In this document: positions 56,783-64,000 of the stretch, in pieces | Numbering within the stretch: the stretch's first letter is position 1 | Layout: each line of letters begins with the position of its first letter | NCBI GenBank assembly: GCA_021495925.1 | Contig: JAKEKT010000116.1 | Span: 1-64,000, forward strand | DNA length: 64,000 nucleotides | Reading direction: 5' to 3' | Source of the DNA: Diplodia intermedia | Taxonomy: Eukaryota > Ascomycota > Dothideomycetes > Botryosphaeriales > Botryosphaeriaceae | Notes under the pieces: model-generated | Databases searched by the model: none | What the model was told of the DNA's origin: nothing | What the model saw: the letters and a program-made list of their open reading frames with translations, nothing else | Position numbers and translations under genes: made by a program

Positions 56783-58210
56783 ATGCCGCTCGGCTTCGAG
56801 CGGCTAAACGAGCGCGCCTCGCGGCCGAACGCGCTGATCAACTTCATCAAACCCCTACCCGGCAGCGGCGCCGCGACGGCGGAGCGCATCCTCAACCGGG
56901 TGGCGGCGCGGTGCTACCCGATCATGAAGGCCAACCACATCGCCGTCATGGCGCTCGAGGAGTACGCGCCGAACCCCGAGTTCGTCGGCCGCAACTTCAA
57001 CGCCGGCGAGGTGATCCAGCTGGTCCTCAAGAGCCGGGACGGCCGCTGGCTCAGCGTCAAGCAGGTCGAGATGGTCATGATGCACGAGCTGGCACACTGC
57101 AAGCAGATGAACCATAGCAAGTTCTTTTGGGGCGTGAGGGACGCGTATGTGGCGGAGCTGAGGGGTTTGTGGACGAAGGGATACACTGGCGAAGGGCTGT
57201 GGGGGCGGGGAAGAGAGTTGGAGGGTGGTGATGTGGTCAATGAGGACGAGTTGGTTGATATTGTGGATGTGGAGAGCCTGTGCGGTGGCACATATCGGAG
57301 TAGGGGAAGGAAGAGGGGGAGAAGTGGCAAGGAGAAGCCGCAGTTGAGCCACGCAGAAAGGAGACAGCGTAGGATTCTGAAGAAGTTCGGTGCTGGTGGC
57401 ACAGCTTTGGGAGCAGACGACACCGTCAAGTCCGAGCTGGAAGACGGCAAGAAAACGAAAGGCAAGGGCAAACCACGTGTGGCAAACAGTGCTAGAGGCA
57501 GGGAACTGCGAGCTGCCGCAGCGCTTGCGCGATTCGATCAGGTGAAGGAAGAGCCAAAGCAGGAGGCAGACATGTCTGACACAGAATCCGAGGATGACTA
57601 TGACGACGGGGTAGATGGCCCTGCTGCTCTCGATTTCGATGGCAAAGAGATGAGAGACGATAAAGGCAACGGTCTCGTCAAGATTTGCGAAGACGAGGAC
57701 CAAGATGATGCCAATGTCAAGCAAGAGATGGACGAGCTCAGGGAGCTACGCCAAGAAAAAATTACAAAGTTTACGAGGAAGCAAATGCGGTCCGAGGAAA
57801 ACGCATCAGAGCTCATTGACCTATCAAAAGATAGCCCATCCCCGACGGAACCAGATCGGAAACCGGTTAAGAATAACGGATCTGATAAAAAGCCTGATTC
57901 CAGTTCCAAAACAAACAAACTGTCAACAAGCATCAGGATCGCTCCTAAGCCGTCTGACTCAAAAGTCAGATCGAACAACAAGAACTCAGCTTCCTCATCT
58001 CAACCTTCCGCTAACATGGCATGTCCGATCTGCTCGTTGGTCAATGAGCAGAGTGCTTTGACCTGTGCTGCTTGCGCCAATGTGCTCAGGCCAAAAACCG
58101 TGGCCGGTGCCTGGAAGTGTAAGAGTCTGGCATGCCGTGGAGGAGCATACTTAAACGCTGGAGATTCGGCAATGTGCGGCGTATGCGGAGCAGCGAAAGG
58201 AGCGCAGTGA
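56783..58210 (+). CDS. WSS1: Wss1-like WLM-domain DNA-protein crosslink protease
   Basis: An intronless gene for 475 residues. An N-terminal WLM metalloprotease domain (about 1-170) has the zinc motif HELAHCKQMNH at 101-111 with active-site Glu102. Charged linkers follow, with basic tracts (GRKRGRSGKEK) and acidic ones. At the end is a RanBP2-type zinc finger, MACPICSLVNEQSALTCAAC, and a second degenerate Cys pair finger (WKCKSLACRGGAYLNAGDSA then CGVCG). Short hydrophobic-acidic patches EDELVDIVDV and ASELIDLSKDS look like SUMO-interacting motifs. This is the build of Wss1/SPRTN-type proteases, which digest proteins trapped on DNA and work with SUMO and Cdc48. It is longer than yeast Wss1 (269 residues), mainly in the linker. 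Confidence 0.9.
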   Translation: MPLGFERLNERASRPNALINFIKPLPGSGAATAERILNRVAARCYPIMKANHIAVMALEEYAPNPEFVGRNFNAGEVIQLVLKSRDGRWLSVKQVEMVMMHELAHCKQMNHSKFFWGVRDAYVAELRGLWTKGYTGEGLWGRGRELEGGDVVNEDELVDIVDVESLCGGTYRSRGRKRGRSGKEKPQLSHAERRQRRILKKFGAGGTALGADDTVKSELEDGKKTKGKGKPRVANSARGRELRAAAALARFDQVKEEPKQEADMSDTESEDDYDDGVDGPAALDFDGKEMRDDKGNGLVKICEDEDQDDANVKQEMDELRELRQEKITKFTRKQMRSEENASELIDLSKDSPSPTEPDRKPVKNNGSDKKPDSSSKTNKLSTSIRIAPKPSDSKVRSNNKNSASSSQPSANMACPICSLVNEQSALTCAACANVLRPKTVAGAWKCKSLACRGGAYLNAGDSAMCGVCGAAKGAQ

Positions 58211-58701
58211 ACAGGAGTCCGCTGATGAGGCTCACAATGTTGTATACCGGTATGTGGAAGTCTACAGGAATAGTTTCAAGGCGAAGAGATGCGCCTGCAA
58301 CACGCGTCGTAAGCGCAAGAAACGACAAATTCCCTATGAGATTGTGAAGTAATACGGCTCCCTGTGTAAGAGGACCTCTGTCTTGCCGCATATGCAAGCA
58401 ATTTCGACACCGCTTCATTGCTTGCGGCCAAGTGATTAATAGAACAGTAGGGGAGATAGTGGCGTCTTAGTCTTTGGTACTGGAGGCGTCGTTGCCTATA
58501 CTCATGTAGCTCAAAAAGCCGCGATCATCATTTGCATGGGAGCATCATTTCTACCATGAACATGGGGAATCAAATTTTGGTGAAACAGATCCAGTTTATA
58601 ATCAATTTTCTAATACAGTGAGGGTCTCAAATACTCGAGCTGACAAAGCTCACTTACCTTCGATCGATGTTGCATATTGTGCCCGAGACTGACGGAATGC
58701 T
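58211..58701. other. Intergenic region between the Wss1-like gene and the Cys-rich gene
   Basis: Convergent 3' flanks, about 490 bases, AT-richer than the neighbours. Nothing else seen. Confidence 0.6.
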
Positions 58702-58980
58702 CTACAAGTCCCACTCACAGCAGCCCTCCATGCCGGGGCAATGCCCGCAGCCTGTAGTAGGGCACTCCTCGTAGTCGCCGGAATTGGTATTGGTACACTG
58801 ACAGCAGATCCAGGTGATCGGCTTCTGGTCCTTGGTTTCGGGGAAGAAGTCCCACTCACAGCATCCCTCCATACCGGGGCAGTGTCCGCAGCCTGCGGTG
58901 GGGCACTCCTCATGATCGCCGGAGTTAGTGTTGCAGCACTGGCAGCACACCCAGGTCATAGGCCTGTTATCCGTAGCCAT
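58702..58980 (-). CDS. Small cysteine-rich protein made of two tandem repeats
   Basis: An intronless frame of 92 residues from the ATG at 58980 (MATDNRPMTWVCCQCC). It consists almost wholly of two copies of a 35-residue unit, residues 10-44 and 57-91, period 47 residues (141 bp). The pattern is W-x-C-C-x-C-x10-C-x4-C-x2-C-x5-C-C-E-W-D. There are 17 cysteines and no signal peptide at this start; a longer in-frame start at 59139 does not give one either. The arrangement suggests two zinc-binding knuckles in a cytosolic or nuclear protein, though a secreted disulphide protein or metallothionein-like metal buffer cannot be excluded. The nucleotide copies differ at many third positions, so the duplication is not recent. 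I know no characterised family with this exact spacing. Confidence 0.72.
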   Translation of the reverse strand: MATDNRPMTWVCCQCCNTNSGDHEECPTAGCGHCPGMEGCCEWDFFPETKDQKPITWICCQCTNTNSGDYEECPTTGCGHCPGMEGCCEWDL

Positions 58981-59879
58981 GGCTGTTGGAAGGAAGTTAG
59001 GGGGTGCTGGGCTGGTCAAGTCTGTAAAGATTGGAGCGTTTAGGGCTGAAGACTGGAAGCTGGTGGTGTGAGGAGTTGGAGCGAGGTTACTTCTGTATTT
59101 ATATATTCCCAGTGGTAACGTGTACAATGAAATGTCCATTCAGGATACAATTCTTTTGTCGGAATATGTCTCAGCCACCTGAACAAGGGCAAGGCTCATT
59201 CTGGCCGCGACAAGAATGACTGGATGAAAGAGACAAAGAAAACAAGGAGAAGAAGTATCAATGCGACGGCAGCCCTGACCGCAACCTGCAAAGTTGCATC
59301 TCCAGCCTGCAAGGATCGACGAATATCAGAGAGGAAAGGAATTGATCAGCCAATTCACTATCTGAAGATGCGTATTGCTGGATGCGCACCTGCAGGTCAT
59401 ATGTGGACAGGAACAGAAAGGACAAAATCCCTTGTTTCCCCTGCACTTCTTGCGTCGATAGTTTGCAAAAAAAAAAAAAAAAAGATGGCTACGAACATTC
59501 AGCATGAACCCAATTGGGATGTCTGGCTTTCATCTTGGCCTGCATCCTTTTTATACGAGTAACATGGGCAAGACAGAACGTAGAGGAATTCGCAGCGAGA
59601 TGTCACAGCATTTTCACCTTTGAAAATCTGCAAAGAAGAATTGAGTCCGCTATACTCGCTACATGTGGTCACTGAATGAGCAGAGAAAAGAAGTTTGTGA
59701 TATGCAGATAGAGCACTTGCTGCTCCTTGCCATCCCGCATCAATCGTCGTCCAAGACCTTTCCCGATATTGCATCCCCATCGAAATTCCAGTCTTGCATC
59801 CCTTGGTATCACATCCCCAATCGACCCCAGTTTGGATATTTTACCCCGTTCCCCGGTCCAGGCTGTCACGCCCGCCGGC
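58981..59879. other. Upstream region of the Cys-rich gene and 3' flank of the mitochondrial protein gene
   Basis: About 900 bases without a supported gene. Small frames at 59224-59562 and 59499-59780 lie on opposite strands and look like chance. Holds a 17-base poly-A tract. Confidence 0.5.
59467..59483 (+). repeat. Poly-A tract
   Basis: Seventeen consecutive A residues. Confidence 0.9.
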
Positions 59880-60576
59880 TTATTTCTTGACAGACTTGTC
59901 CACCTTGCTCTCCATGACTCGGACGTAGCTTTCTATCCTCTGGACAGCAGACTGCAGGGCCTACACGATGGGAGAAATCTGCGTTAGCGAACAGCCTTCG
60001 TACACTCGTCGGTTGCCCCGTCTAGAAAGTGCTCTCTGGCGGCACCCGTTCGCCCCACCGCCGGAATAGCCGAGGTATGCAATGCCCGGCCCAGCGGCTT
60101 CATCTCCCACACAACCTCCAATCGAGCAATGTTGTATCCATTGAAAGGAGGAAAATAAGAGAAAGGAGGAGGGAGGAAACGTACGTAGATGTCCTCCTGA
60201 AGCAGCTGGTTCGCGAGCTTGTACTCGTCCATGACATAGTAGTACATTCCGGCTCCAGCAGTGACGGAGCCCGTCAAGAAGCCGAAGATGCTACAACACC
60301 GTTCACGTTAGCTAAACTGCGTCCATTGGGTCGTTGTGCCCGTCGTGCTCGTAGGCGGCGGCGGCGTCGTTGCTACAAGCGGTGTGTGTGGCATGTGGTG
60401 TGACATGTAGAAGTTGAGACTCACGTCGCTCTGAACGCGCCAACTGGCTTCTTCTGCGGCAGAGCACCGGCCTGCGTCTCGAGCAGGCGCGCCGACGTCT
60501 GGAAGCTGCGGCGCGGAAGGGCGGGAGCGGCGGTGCGGAGGAGGGTGGAGGCGGCGCGGCGGGAGCAGAAGGCCAT
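59880..60576 (-). CDS. Small mitochondrial inner-membrane protein, conserved in moulds
   Basis: Three exons (60425-60576, 60185-60290, 59880-59960) give 112 residues. A basic, Ser/Arg-rich targeting sequence (MAFCSRRAASTLLRTAAPAL) leads to KKPVGAFRATIFGFLTGSVT and AGAGMYYYVMDEYK, one membrane helix with a Gly-rich face. It ends in an amphipathic coiled coil (LLQEDIYALQSAVQRIESYV then RVMESKVDKSVKK). I recognise this layout from uncharacterised mould proteins but know no function. The second intron is long (224 nt) compared with the genome norm. All junctions are phase-exact. Confidence 0.78.
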
Positions 60577-61267
60577 TGTTGATGCTGTGGATGGAGCACG
60601 TCGGTCGGGTGGGTGATAATTGGCGAGCGCGAAGCTTGCGGCGGTGGGCGGGTTGATGGAGGAGGCGGCGGATGTCGTGGTTTGCCGAAGGCGCGCGTGA
60701 AGAGGGGCGTGCGGGTGGGCGGGTTGGGCGGACGGTGGGTTTGTTGCTAATTGCGCCTAGCTGGTTGGCTGGGAGGGAACGCACAGCTCTCGCTCGGCGA
60801 GACGGTAGGATGTGGGGATGGCAGGTTGGTGGTTGCGCGCTCTGGGGATGGGGGCAGCCGGGCTGCTAGTGACGATGGCATGAGCTGTCCAAGCTCCCTA
60901 GGGCCCTGCCGTGCCGCGACGCGCTTGCGCTTTCGGCTACCGCTCGGATATTGCGCCCACGGACGTCATCCAGCGGGGCATGGCTGCCGGCCGCGTCGCT
61001 TTAGTATCTAAGGCTTCGAGCAGTGTGCATGCAGTTCTAAATAGAGCGTATGAGCTTTCATGTTGCTTCGCGGTCGCAGACCACCGCTGCTTGTGTCCTA
61101 GATATCCTGTACGCCGGCAATCCAATTTCCTTGCAAGAGGTGTGACCTCCACTCCGAATCTTGCTCTAAATCAAATAACTAATCCTCCAGAAGGGAACAA
61201 ATGGCAAAACATTCAACGGTCGCTGAAAGGGAATAGACAGTATACACATACGAGTGGCGGGTCATCA
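60577..61267. other. Intergenic region between the mitochondrial protein gene and the carrier gene
   Basis: About 690 bases: promoter side of the minus-strand mitochondrial gene and 3' flank of the carrier. Frames here are antisense extensions without content. Confidence 0.55.
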
Positions 61268-62431
61268 TCATTTCACAGTGATAGGGGCAACTTTCTTCAC
61301 CTGCTCCGACACCTGAGGTGCCGCCTTGGCTGCTTTCTCGGCGAGGATTGCAGCCGCCTTCTTCAGCTGCTCTTCGCGCACCTTCCTGACATAGCGGAAG
61401 AGGACAATGAACGAGAGCTCCACGCGCTCCTTGGTCATCATCAAGAAGCCCTGTACCAACAGCCCTTTGAGGATTTGGGGACCGATGCCCTTGAACAAGC
61501 CAAGCGGGCCTTCATGCTCAATAATGAAAGCCATGACTTCAATAAACGTCTTGAAGGGCTTTCCTTGGCGCGCCGGCGGGGGCTTCGACTGAAGGCCGAC
61601 CTTAGCGACAATCAATGGCTGGGTAGCAATGGTAGCCAGCATTTTGGAAAGAGAACCGAGCACTGAGTGGTGGTGGTTAGTACCATTTACCGCATCGACC
61701 CTGGCAGCGAGACTCACAGAAGGACTCCCAAGGTTTCAGGTTGGACTTTCCGGGGAAAAGAGCCTCCCTTAGCCTCTGATATGCTCCATAGGTGATGGCT
61801 GGGTTCACAACCAGAACCAAGCTGGCCTTGAGTCCTCTCCAGAGGCCGGTCCATCCATCCTCGCCCGCGATGATTTCGCGCCCGGTGTCCATCAAGCCCT
61901 TCCGCTCATCCTTGGCTTGGGTCTGTTGTCTTGTCGTGACCACGGCGACGGGAATAGTAAACATTTGTGCGACAGCACCGGCAATGGCTCCCAGGCCAAG
62001 TTCCACGGCCGTACCAGGGGTCTTGGGGACCTTTTGGCTGGAGAGATATAGAGTCCGCACGACAGTGTACCAGTAGAAGTAGGCGAAGTTGGTGGAGGCG
62101 ACACCGAGCAGCGAGCCAGGCATGCCGTTATAGAGTCCAGCGAGGCCGTCATCGTTCACGATCTTCGTAATGGCGTCCCAAGTGGAGGTGTAGTGCTGGC
62201 CGTCGGCAGGGTTGCTGGCGCTGTCGGCAGATTTGGTCTGCTTGACCTGTACCTGAAGACGGGTCTTGACGCTGCGACCTGGTCAGTATGGGCGCATATC
62301 TGGGTCCCGAAGTCGGGTCCAACTTACATGTCGAGCGGGTAGACGAGCGCGTTCGCAACCACGGCGCCGGCGGAACCGGCAACGGCATAGCCCCACGGAG
62401 GGAGCGGAGCGACCTTTGACTGACCTGCCAT
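61268..62431 (-). CDS. ANT1: Mitochondrial-carrier-family protein, peroxisomal ATP/AMP carrier type
   Basis: Three exons (62328-62431, 61718-62271, 61268-61662) give about 350 residues. Three carrier repeats show their signatures: PLDIVKTRLQVQ, PVAVVTTRQQTQ and PLIVAKVGLQS, each following a hydrophobic helix, with six membrane helices overall. The diverged second and third signatures, the insertion KQTKSADSASNPADGQHYTS and the basic C-terminal extension rich in Ala/Lys/Glu fit the peroxisomal branch (yeast Ant1, Candida PMP47, human PMP34). That branch brings ATP or CoA-type nucleotides into peroxisomes for fatty-acid activation. The exact substrate is inferred from branch resemblance only. 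Its start is divergent from palB, with 747 bp between. Confidence 0.85.
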
Positions 62432-63178
62432 TGTTACGGCCTGCGCGCGGCGTTAGGGAAAAGGATAGCACTGGAGAGGGCCAACGCTCGACCGGTGGAA
62501 CAACGGCGGCGCAAGGACGGATATGAAGGGGAGGTCAAGAGGCCAGGCACTAGGGCAGCATGACAGAAAAAGGGGAGAAAAGTGGAAAAGGTGGACAATT
62601 TGCAGAGGAAAAGCGCGAGAGGGTGGTGTAGGCCATTACGCCTTGTAGATCACGACGGCGGGCAGCCCGCACATGGAGCTCACGGCCGAAGACGACCGAC
62701 TGCACCTCGGCTCAGTAACGGCCACGGGCCAGGCGCGGCGAGAAAGCGGGCCTAGCGCCATCAGATTAGATGCGTGCGGTCCGATTCTGCGCCGATGCTT
62801 GCACGAGTCATGCAGCTGCGCCACAGAGCCTCGAGTCAGCCGCAGCGCCTGGTTGGACATCAACACTCCTTCTCCAGACGGCCCCTCATCCCGCCCTGGC
62901 ATTTTTGAACGGGCAGGTGCCGAGCGTGGCAATGGCCTGAGGCTGCACATGTGTGGATCTCCCCGCGTCCTGCTGTTTCCGTTTCCTGCCCACCACCATC
63001 GCCCCTTCCCTTCCCCAAGGCGATAGGGCTGAAACCGAAGGTACCGGCGCAGGTCGGCAGCCACTTGGACCTCCTTCCCTTGGTGTTGCTCGGCGCCCAA
63101 TCATGACATAATTTACCCACCGCTCCTCCCTCTCATTCCCGTCGGCTCCGTTCCTCTGCTCTCACCTTCTCCACCATC
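62432..63178. promoter_or_regulatory. Divergent promoter region of the carrier and palB genes
   Basis: 747 bp with no supported gene. The end before 63179 is a CT-rich leader typical of fungal genes. Confidence 0.5.
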
Positions 63179-64000
63179 ATGGCCAGCCAGCAGGCGCGCA
63201 TCTCGGCCATGACGGCCGAAGTGGAGGCGCTCCGGTCGCGCATCGCAGGCGCCCCGACCCGTGATGAAGCCCTAGAGCTCGCGATCCAAGCTGCTGAGCT
63301 TTGTATGCGGGCTCTGAAAGTTGCCACTGACAAGCGCCAGAAAGCAGACCTGAGCTCGCACTGCCAAACGCTCCTCACCGAGGCTGAGCGTATCAAGAAG
63401 TCGCCTGAATGGTCAGCAGCAGCCCTTCCAAACATCTCGTCGCTCAGTCTGGATCCCACTCCGTCATCTACACTACAGCAATCTAAGGCCGTATCGCCCC
63501 TTCACCTGACAATTCAGAAGCCCCCGAAAATCAGGCCGGAGCCCGTTTCGGATCGAGCGCTCCCTACGTCTGAGCAAATCTTGTTGCTGAAGAGCTCGAA
63601 GATCAATGGTTCAGCTTTTCCTCCGTGGAAAGACGACCCTACTCCGGCCGAATTCGTGCTGAAGCCAGGCGAGGCCCCCTTTGTGGATGACGTTGAGCTC
63701 CGTCTTTCCTCAGCTCAGCTGAACTCCTTCGATAGCTGGAAGCGTGCCAAGGATGCTTTGCCACCGCCAGCCTGGGCAGTGGCAGTCACTGACACTGCCA
63801 AGACCGGCCCCACGATGATCAAGGAGAATCGTAATGACCTGGTGCAGGATGCCGCAACTGACTGCTCCGTCGTCGCCGGTCTCATCGCTGGCACTGCCCG
63901 GGTCGAGCGGGGAAAAGAACAGCTTCTTTCTAACTACCTTTGGCCTTACGACTACTCTGGCGGCGTGCCGCTTCTCTCTGAGAACGGCAAGTACGTCTTC
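63179..64000 (+). CDS. palB: PalB/Rim13 calpain-like cysteine protease, 5' part
   Basis: Open from the ATG at 63179 to the window end (274 codons, no intron so far). The first ~85 residues form a helical MIT-like domain (EALELAIQAAELCMRALKVA). A linker with LTIQKPPKIRPEPVS follows. The calpain protease core starts around 180, with AFPPWKDDPTP just before it, and includes LVQDAATDCSVVAGLIAGTA, where Cys229 is the expected nucleophile, then NYLWPYDYSGG. PalB/Rim13 cleaves the transcription factor PacC/Rim101 at alkaline pH on an ESCRT-III scaffold, which the MIT domain recognises. The His and Asn of the triad and the C-terminal domains lie beyond the window. Confidence 0.93.
   Translation, partial: MASQQARISAMTAEVEALRSRIAGAPTRDEALELAIQAAELCMRALKVATDKRQKADLSSHCQTLLTEAERIKKSPEWSAAALPNISSLSLDPTPSSTLQQSKAVSPLHLTIQKPPKIRPEPVSDRALPTSEQILLLKSSKINGSAFPPWKDDPTPAEFVLKPGEAPFVDDVELRLSSAQLNSFDSWKRAKDALPPPAWAVAVTDTAKTGPTMIKENRNDLVQDAATDCSVVAGLIAGTARVERGKEQLLSNYLWPYDYSGGVPLLSENGKYVF

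Noticed and set aside
1..64000. CRISPR arrays, insertion sequences, rRNA, LTR or TIR transposons, or a biosynthetic gene cluster
   Set aside because: I looked for regularly spaced repeats, transposase/RT motifs, terminal repeats and clustered NRPS/PKS/tailoring genes and saw none. The single dioxygenase and dehalogenase are not part of a cluster.

Overview
The window is nuclear DNA of a filamentous ascomycete (Pezizomycotina; a Dothideomycete-like plant-associated fungus is my guess, not proven). The signs are short introns (about 45-100 nt, one of 438 nt) with GT-AG ends and internal CTAAC-type signals, GC-rich coding exons on both strands, and a typical mould gene set: a QDE-2-type Argonaute, PalB/Rim13 calpain, Fig1, a 2,3-BPG-independent phosphoglycerate mutase, a family-1 pectin lyase and an Hsp9/Hsp12 protein. 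There is no operon logic; genes lie on both strands, often in divergent pairs sharing a 250-750 bp promoter.

Layout. 0-6 kb: the last exon of mitochondrial IF-2, Gmh1/UNC-50 (-) and Rna14 (+). 6-15.6 kb: one Argonaute gene (8.8-12.4 kb) between long stretches in which I find no convincing gene. 15.6-20.5 kb: a large Sec7-PH Arf GEF (-). 20.5-23.8 kb: nothing convincing. 23.8-29.8 kb: a PP28-family protein, a type II haloacid dehalogenase, an HNH protein and a secreted pectin lyase. 29.9-33.1 kb: a decayed DUF6536-type membrane-protein gene and a small secreted cysteine-rich protein. This is the most accessory-looking part. 33.4-43.6 kb: a Nif3/PII-like protein, Hsp9/12, Fig1, COG3 and Fmp25. 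44.4 kb: an intron-containing tRNA-Ala(CGC). 46.8-52.8 kb: phosphoglycerate mutase, Mediator Med9 and pyruvate decarboxylase. 53.5-64 kb: a conserved cysteine/tryptophan protein, a TfdA-like dioxygenase, a Wss1-type protease, a duplicated cysteine-rich mini-protein, a small mitochondrial membrane protein, a peroxisomal-type carrier and the 5' part of palB.

Most genes are independent housekeeping functions: RNA 3'-end processing, Golgi traffic, mitochondrial translation and respiratory assembly, glycolysis/fermentation, and DNA-protein crosslink repair. The phosphoglycerate mutase and pyruvate decarboxylase lie about 2.4 kb apart in the same orientation and act in the same route from sugar to ethanol, but nothing shows co-regulation. 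I found no multi-gene novel system. The points of interest are single genes: the small secreted crystallin-like protein, the internally duplicated cysteine-rich protein, the alternative 5' end of Argonaute, a GC-AG intron, and the decaying DUF6536 gene.

Exon coordinates were worked out by hand from splice signals and reading-frame continuity. Homology calls rest on recognised motifs, not on a database search.
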